Source: an uncultured Sinobacteraceae bacterium (lineage in GTDB: Bacteria; Pseudomonadota; Gammaproteobacteria; Steroidobacterales; Steroidobacteraceae). Taken from it: 64,000 nucleotides of DNA. Shown in pieces: positions 59,671-64,000 of the stretch. The notes beneath the pieces were generated by a model. The model ran no database searches. It was given only the letters and a program-made list of their open reading frames with translations, and was not told the DNA's origin. A program made the position numbers and the translations under genes. The stretch is taken from positions 39,578 through 103,577 of the forward strand of contig CALEKY010000124.1 of the NCBI GenBank assembly GCA_937902995.1, given 5' to 3'. Within the stretch, counting starts at the first letter, position 1, and each line of letters opens with the position of its first letter.

Positions 59671-60960
59671 ATGAGCTCGCCCAACGCCGCGACGACTGTT
59701 CGGCCGGCGGCCACCACGAAGTCGTCGATTGCCCCGCGCGTGCTGATCATCACCGACCACGCCGATCTCGGTCGCGCGCTCAAACATCACGTGTCTATCG
59801 TCTGGCCGGAGGCCGAATGCCGCATTCATGCACCGCTCGTTGCAGGGCGGTTGCATCGGGCGTTCTGCGCAATCGGCTTCGATGTCGTGCTGCTCGACGA
59901 TCGTGTCGAGCACGGGCGCGGACGCGAATGGTTCGAGAACCTCATGTATCGGCCGCATTTTCCGCCGGTGATCTATCTCGCGCCGGGTAGCGACACGCAA
60001 TTGATGGAGGAGCTCCCGCAACGCGGTGCGCTCGAATGCATCGTGCGCGAGCGCATCGATCATCGGCGGTTGGCGCTTGCCTTGCGTGCAGGCGTCCAGA
60101 AACGGCGTCAGGAACTTGCGCTCGCTGCGACTGCAGGCGTGATGGAGCAGGAATCGCGCTTCGGCGAGGTGACGATTCTGGGGCACCGTTTCGTACGCGA
60201 GCTCGCCGTGGGCGGAACCTCGATGGTCTACCTTGCCGAGAGCGAGCGTGCGGGCGACATGGTCGTGCTCAAGGTGTTGCGGGATTCGCAGGACGGCAAC
60301 GACGATCAAGTGCAATTTGCGCGCTTCCTCCAGGAGTACGAGCTGATCTCCAAGATTCGTCACCCCAATGTCGTGCGCATCTACGATCTAGGGATTGCCG
60401 ACGATCACGCGTATATCGCCATGGAATACTTTCCGCGCGGCGATCTGCGATCGAAAATTACCAAACCGCTGCCGCCTGCTGTCGCGCTCAACTATTTGTC
60501 GCAAATGGCGGCCGCGCTCGAGGTCGTTCACGCGGTCGGCGTACTCCATCGCGACCTGAAGCCCGGCAATATCATGCTGCGCGCGGACAACTCGCTGGCG
60601 CTCATCGATTTCGGATTGGCCAAACAATCCGATTTCAAAGCCGAGATCACGGGAACCGGGGAAATTTTCGGGACGCCGTACTACATGAGCCCGGAGCAGG
60701 GTCATGGACAATCACTCGATCAGCGCAGCGATCTGTACAGCCTCGGTGTGATCTTCTACGAGATGTTGACGAACAAGAAGCCCTACCTTGCCCCGACGCC
60801 GATGGGCGTCATCTACTTGCACGGCAACGCGCCCGTGCCTCAGTTGGAAGGCCAGCTTCGGCAGTATCAGCCGCTGCTGGATCGCTTGATGGCCAAGAAT
60901 CCCGACGATCGATTTGCAAGCGCGCGCGCACTGCTCGATGCCATCGGAGAGTTCGCATGA
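59671..60960 (+). CDS. Receiver-like domain fused to Ser/Thr protein kinase
   Basis: 429 residues from ATG 59671 (GGAAAG lies 7-12 bases upstream; a start at 59650 is possible). Residues about 23-145 resemble a response-regulator receiver (APRVLIITDHADLGRALKHH, FDVVLLDDRVEHGRG, PPVIYLAPGSD). A possible phosphoacceptor Asp is present, but the acidic pair and Thr/Lys positions are altered. Residues about 165-425 are a Hanks-type kinase: VGGTSMVYLAE, VVLKVL, HRDLKPGNIML, IDFGLAKQ, GTPYYMSPEQ. No membrane segment. Its stop overlaps the miaE start. Confidence 0.88.
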   Translation: MSSPNAATTVRPAATTKSSIAPRVLIITDHADLGRALKHHVSIVWPEAECRIHAPLVAGRLHRAFCAIGFDVVLLDDRVEHGRGREWFENLMYRPHFPPVIYLAPGSDTQLMEELPQRGALECIVRERIDHRRLALALRAGVQKRRQELALAATAGVMEQESRFGEVTILGHRFVRELAVGGTSMVYLAESERAGDMVVLKVLRDSQDGNDDQVQFARFLQEYELISKIRHPNVVRIYDLGIADDHAYIAMEYFPRGDLRSKITKPLPPAVALNYLSQMAAALEVVHAVGVLHRDLKPGNIMLRADNSLALIDFGLAKQSDFKAEITGTGEIFGTPYYMSPEQGHGQSLDQRSDLYSLGVIFYEMLTNKKPYLAPTPMGVIYLHGNAPVPQLEGQLRQYQPLLDRLMAKNPDDRFASARALLDAIGEFA

Positions 60961-61568
60961 GCGCCGAACTTGCTTCTTCGCTCGATCGCATCTTGCTCGC
61001 TCCGACACCGGAAGCTTGGTACGAGGCTGCAGCCGTGCGGTGGCGCGAGCTGCTCGTCGATCATGCGAATTGCGAGAAAAAGGCAGCATCGACCGCGCTC
61101 AGCTTGATGTTCACCTATGCTGAGGACATGCAGCTCGCCGATCAGCTATCGCGTCTTGCGCGTGAAGAGCTGCGCCATTTCGAACAGGTTCAGAAGTACA
61201 TGCGCGAGCTCGGCGTACCGTTCATGCGGCTCACACCGTCCCGCTACGCCGAGGGTCTGCGGCGCTGCGTGCGTACGTACGACCCGCAACGGCAGCTCGA
61301 TTTGCTGCTCTGTGGCGCGTTGATCGAAGCTCGCTCGTGCGAACGCTTCGTCGGTCTCGTGCCGAGACTTTCTTCGCCGCTTGCCGAGTTCTACGACGGG
61401 CTCGCCCGCTCCGAGTCGCGCCATCAGTCGTTGTACTTGCGCTTGGCCGAAACCCGTGCGCGCGGCGCGGACTGGCAGCGCCGCCTGACCGAGCTGGCGG
61501 AAGTCGAAGCAGAGTTGGCGACTTCGCCGGATCCGCAATTTCGGTTTCACTCCGGCAAGCCGGAGTGA
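60957..61568 (+). CDS. miaE: tRNA-(ms2io6A37) hydroxylase MiaE
   Basis: Diiron monooxygenase that hydroxylates the isopentenyl group of ms2i6A37 in tRNAs reading U-starting codons. The 203-residue ferritin-like protein has iron-ligand helices in VDHANCEKKAASTALSLMF, RLAREELRHFEQVQKYM, LLCGALIEARSCERFVGL and GLARSESRHQSLYLRLAE. The ATG overlaps the kinase TGA (ATGA), so the two are translationally coupled. Its partner tRNAs would include tRNA-Ser species reading UCN codons. Confidence 0.92.
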   Translation: MSAELASSLDRILLAPTPEAWYEAAAVRWRELLVDHANCEKKAASTALSLMFTYAEDMQLADQLSRLAREELRHFEQVQKYMRELGVPFMRLTPSRYAEGLRRCVRTYDPQRQLDLLLCGALIEARSCERFVGLVPRLSSPLAEFYDGLARSESRHQSLYLRLAETRARGADWQRRLTELAEVEAELATSPDPQFRFHSGKPE

Positions 61569-61684
61569 AGACTGTAGGCTGAAGACTGAAGGCGGAGCGC
61601 GTCGTTCGCGCGCTGCTACTCACCACTCACTGCTCACCATAGGCGAATCGCGACGAGTCACTAGTCGCGAGTCACGCGTCACGA
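61569..61684. repeat. Three heptad tandem tracts between miaE and lpxH
   Basis: 61569-61596: AGACTGT, AGGCTGA, AGACTGA, AGGCGGA. 61616-61643: CTACTCA, CCACTCA, CTGCTCA, CCATAGG. 61650-61684: GCGACGA, GTCACTA, GTCGCGA, GTCACGC, GTCACGA. The last unit includes the lpxH stop codon (61679-61681). Three different monomers with one period fill almost the whole gap. Confidence 0.8.
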
Positions 61685-62416
61685 TCCTCGCGGCAATCCC
61701 ACCAGCTCATACCCTGCCGCTCCCCACCGCAGCACGCTGCCTTGCTCGTACCAATCGCCGAGCACGATGCGGGTACAGGGTCTGCCGTCGACGGTCAACG
61801 AGTGAATCGCCGGGCGGTGGGTGTGACCGTGCACGATGCAATCGACGCCCAGCGTACGGAATGCATTGGCGACTGCGTCGGCGTTCACGTCCATGATGTA
61901 CGGAGCGACTTTGTCCGTGGCTTCGATGTGCGCCTTGCTGCCGGCACGCATGCGCGCGGCCAGCGCTTGTCGCTGCGAGAGCGTGAGCGAACGCAAGATC
62001 CATTGCACGATCGGATTGCGAACGATGCGGCGTAGGCGCTGATAGGAGTGATCGTCGGTGCACAGCGTATCGCCGTGCATCAGCGCAACTTTCCGTCCGC
62101 GGACGTCGATCACCGTGCCGTCGTCGATCAACTGCGCACCCGTGGCGTCGCAGAAGCGGCGTCCGAGCAGGAAGTCTCGATTGCCGTGCATGACGAAGCA
62201 GGGGACGCCGCCGGAAGTCAGGCGCCGCAGACCTTCAACGACGCGTCGTTTATCCGGATCGGGATCGTCGTCGCCGATCCAAGCCTCGAATAGATCCCCG
62301 AGAATGTAGAGCCCCGCGGCTTGCGAGGCCTCGTGCTCGAGGAAGCCCAAGAACTGGTCGGTGATCTCGGGATGCGAGCCGTCCAGGTGAAGATCCGATA
62401 TGAAGAGCGTCGTCAC
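61679..62416 (-). CDS. lpxH: UDP-2,3-diacylglucosamine diphosphatase
   Basis: Mn-dependent calcineurin-like phosphoesterase that yields lipid X in lipid A synthesis. The 245-residue protein has the metal motifs TLFISDLHLDGSHPE at the N-terminus, ILGDLFEAWIGDDD near residue 40, HGNRDFLLGRRF near 78, LMHGDTLCTDDHSYQ near 113, and IVHGHTHRPAIH near 195. The start is ATG 62416, 9 bases after the cyclophilin gene on the same strand. Confidence 0.95.
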   Translation of the reverse strand: MTTLFISDLHLDGSHPEITDQFLGFLEHEASQAAGLYILGDLFEAWIGDDDPDPDKRRVVEGLRRLTSGGVPCFVMHGNRDFLLGRRFCDATGAQLIDDGTVIDVRGRKVALMHGDTLCTDDHSYQRLRRIVRNPIVQWILRSLTLSQRQALAARMRAGSKAHIEATDKVAPYIMDVNADAVANAFRTLGVDCIVHGHTHRPAIHSLTVDGRPCTRIVLGDWYEQGSVLRWGAAGYELVGLPRGS

Positions 62417-62425
62417 TGCTGCGGG

Positions 62426-62998
62426 CTATTCGACAACGACGATGCGGCGGATCACGATCGGTTTCAACGGCGCATCCTTGTCGAACGGACCGACTTCGCC
62501 CGTTGCGACGGCACCGATCGCGTCGACGACTTCCATGCCCTCGACGACTCGACCGAACACCGCATAACCCCAACGACTCGGCTGAGGATCCAAAGTCGGG
62601 TTATCGGTCAGATTGATGTAGAACTGCGCGTTCGCACTATGCGGATTGCTCGTGCGGGCCATGCCGATCGTCCCGCGCCGATTCGATAGACCATTGCCGG
62701 ACTCGTTGGGAATGTCGGGCCGTGTCGGCTTCTCAGCGAATTCCTCGTCGTAGCCGCCGCCCTGAGCCACGAAATTGCCGACCACGCGATGGAAAATCGT
62801 TCCCTCGTAATGCCCGGCGCGCACGTACTCCAGGAAGTTCGCAACCGTGAGCGGAGCGCGCACGGCGTCGAGCTCGACGACGAAATCGCCCATCGAGGTT
62901 TCGATACGAACTAGGGTGTTACTGGCCATCTGGGCCTGTGCTGCGCCCATTGGCAGCCATGCCGCAATTGCGATCAGACAAAGAAGCGCTCGCTGCAT
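62426..62998 (-). CDS. ppiA: Periplasmic peptidyl-prolyl cis-trans isomerase (cyclophilin)
   Basis: Cyclophilin with a signal peptide (LLCLIAIAAWLPMGAAQAQ), hence periplasmic like PpiA. 190 residues from ATG 62998; ATG 63013 is an in-frame alternative. Core motifs are VRIETSMGDFVVELDAVRAPLTVANFLEYV, YEGTIFHRVVGNFVAQGGGYD with the catalytic Arg, and ANAQFYINLTDNPTLDP. PpiB would lack the signal, so PpiA is the safer name. Divergent from cysS; lpxH lies downstream. Confidence 0.9.
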   Translation of the reverse strand: MQRALLCLIAIAAWLPMGAAQAQMASNTLVRIETSMGDFVVELDAVRAPLTVANFLEYVRAGHYEGTIFHRVVGNFVAQGGGYDEEFAEKPTRPDIPNESGNGLSNRRGTIGMARTSNPHSANAQFYINLTDNPTLDPQPSRWGYAVFGRVVEGMEVVDAIGAVATGEVGPFDKDAPLKPIVIRRIVVVE

Positions 62999-63159
62999 AG
63001 GACCTGAGGACAAAGGAAACGTGCGCGCGATCTTACCAAAGCGCTCGGACGGGCTTGCGGCTGGTTGGTGACTCGTTCCCGTTTCGGCGCTCGAGTCCCG
63101 CAGACCGAGGCGAGGCGTATAGAATGCCCGCTCTTGTGCACGGGACGTCGGTCCACGCT

Positions 63160-64000
63160 ATGTTGCAGCTTTTCAATTCGCTGAGCGGGCAGAAGGAAGC
63201 TTTTCAGCCGCTCGAACCCGGCAAGGTTCGAATGTATGTCTGCGGCGATACGGTCTACGACTACTGCCATATCGGCCATGCGCGCTCGAAGATCGCCTTC
63301 GATGTCGTGCGCCGCTACCTGGAGTTTCGCGGCTATCAGGTGACCTTCGTCCGAAACATCACGGACATCGACGACAAGATCATCGAGCGGGCGGCGCAAA
63401 ACGGCGAGCCCATCCAATCGTTGACGGCGCGCTTCACGCAAGCGATGCACGAAGACTACGATCGATTGGGCGTGCTGCGGCCCACGCACGAGCCGAAGGC
63501 CACCGAACACATTCCCGGCATCATCGCGATGACGCAAAAGCTCATCGACAAGGGCTATGCGTACGTGGCTTCGAACGGCGATGTGTTGTATTCGGTCGCG
63601 AAGTTCGCGCCTTACGGAAAGCTCTCCGGCAAGCGGCTCGAAGACCTGCGCGCCGGCGCGCGTGTGGCCGTCGATGAAGCGAAGCGCGATCCGGCAGATT
63701 TCGTTCTATGGAAAAAGGCGAAGCCCAATGAACCGTCGTGGCCTTCGCCTTGGGGGCCGGGGCGCCCCGGCTGGCACATCGAGTGCTCGGCGATGAGCTA
63801 TGAGCTGCTCGGTTCGCGCTTCGACATTCACGGCGGCGGTGCCGATCTCAAGTTCCCGCATCACGAGAACGAAATTGCGCAGTCGTGTGCTGCAACGGGC
63901 GATCAATTCGCGACCTATTGGATGCACAACGGCTTCGTCAATGTGGACGACGAGAAGATGTCGAAGTCGCTCGGCAACTTCTTCACGATCCGCGACGTGC
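63160..64000 (+). CDS. cysS: Cysteinyl-tRNA synthetase (3' end outside window)
   Basis: Charges tRNA-Cys. About 280 residues of the usual 460 are visible and the frame is open at the right edge. The start MLQLFNSLSGQKEAFQPL is the family start; an in-frame ATG at 63124 lies in a TATAGAAT promoter-like region. The zinc Cys and HIGH motif are in VRMYVCGDTVYDYCHIGHARSKIAFD. Further zinc-site residues lie in RPGWHIECSAMSYELLG and GGGADLKFPHHENEIAQS, and the KMSKS loop EKMSKSLGN is near the cut. Confidence 0.96.
   Translation, partial: MLQLFNSLSGQKEAFQPLEPGKVRMYVCGDTVYDYCHIGHARSKIAFDVVRRYLEFRGYQVTFVRNITDIDDKIIERAAQNGEPIQSLTARFTQAMHEDYDRLGVLRPTHEPKATEHIPGIIAMTQKLIDKGYAYVASNGDVLYSVAKFAPYGKLSGKRLEDLRAGARVAVDEAKRDPADFVLWKKAKPNEPSWPSPWGPGRPGWHIECSAMSYELLGSRFDIHGGGADLKFPHHENEIAQSCAATGDQFATYWMHNGFVNVDDEKMSKSLGNFFTIRDV

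Overview
This window is an ordinary, gene-dense piece of a GC-rich proteobacterial chromosome, most probably a gammaproteobacterium near the Xanthomonadales / Nevskiales / Steroidobacterales. That placement is inferred from the Mla operon, the EF-P lysylation genes (efp, epmA, epmB), FimV, BepA, MltF, the truA-accD-folC-dedD-cvpA-purF order and the glyA-nrdR-rib-nusB-thiL-pgpA order. I see no rRNA, prophage, transposase, integrase or CRISPR array. Almost everything is core housekeeping, so the novelty is mainly in the spaces between genes and in a few signalling proteins.

Layout. 1-7 kb: the 3' part of a class I aldolase gene, then mlaFEDCB (retrograde phospholipid transport) with mlaA facing it and bepA (outer-membrane quality control). 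6.6-7.06 kb: a non-coding block with two strong hairpin terminators, a 132-bp repeat unit that starts with a copy of the tRNA-Ser 3' end, and the intact tRNA-Ser(CGA) gene. 7-18 kb: mltF, an orphan TagH-type FHA protein, a DUF1820 gene, purL, an unknown membrane protein, ettA, and a deacetylase-family gene. 18-26 kb: glyA-nrdR-ribD-ribE-ribBX-ribH-nusB-thiL-pgpA. 26-32 kb: a Ser/Thr kinase fused to a cyclic-nucleotide-binding domain, and the minus-strand groups dxs-ribA and xseB-ispA. 31.7-34.3 kb: rubrerythrin / iron-sulfur protein / DUF3501, behind a clear promoter and a perfect palindromic operator candidate. 34.5-41 kb: parE, parC and a degenerate FimX-like GGDEF-EAL protein. 41-46 kb: epmB, efp, a free methionine-R-sulfoxide reductase, and sco-psd-epmA. 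46-60 kb: prmB, aroC, an MFS transporter, asd, fimV, truA, accD, folC, dedD, cvpA, purF. 60-64 kb: a receiver-like/kinase fusion coupled to miaE, then lpxH, a periplasmic cyclophilin and the 5' part of cysS.

How they work together: envelope upkeep (Mla, BepA, MltF, Psd, PgpA, LpxH, DedD, FimV), riboflavin and isoprenoid supply (RibD/E/BX/H plus a separate catalytic RibA beside Dxs and IspA), purine synthesis (PurL, PurF, GlyA), and translation support (EttA, EF-P system, MiaE, TruA, PrmB, CysS, tRNA-Ser).

The most unusual signals are: (1) at least 17 short tandem arrays, all with a 7-bp period but with different monomers, in about nine intergenic regions and often touching stop or start codons; (2) the tRNA-Ser 3'-stub unit between two terminators; (3) the 7-3-7 palindrome over the rubrerythrin transcription start; (4) two cytoplasmic Ser/Thr kinases with different sensory domains plus an orphan FHA reader. 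Functions are assigned by reading protein motifs by eye; no database search was run.
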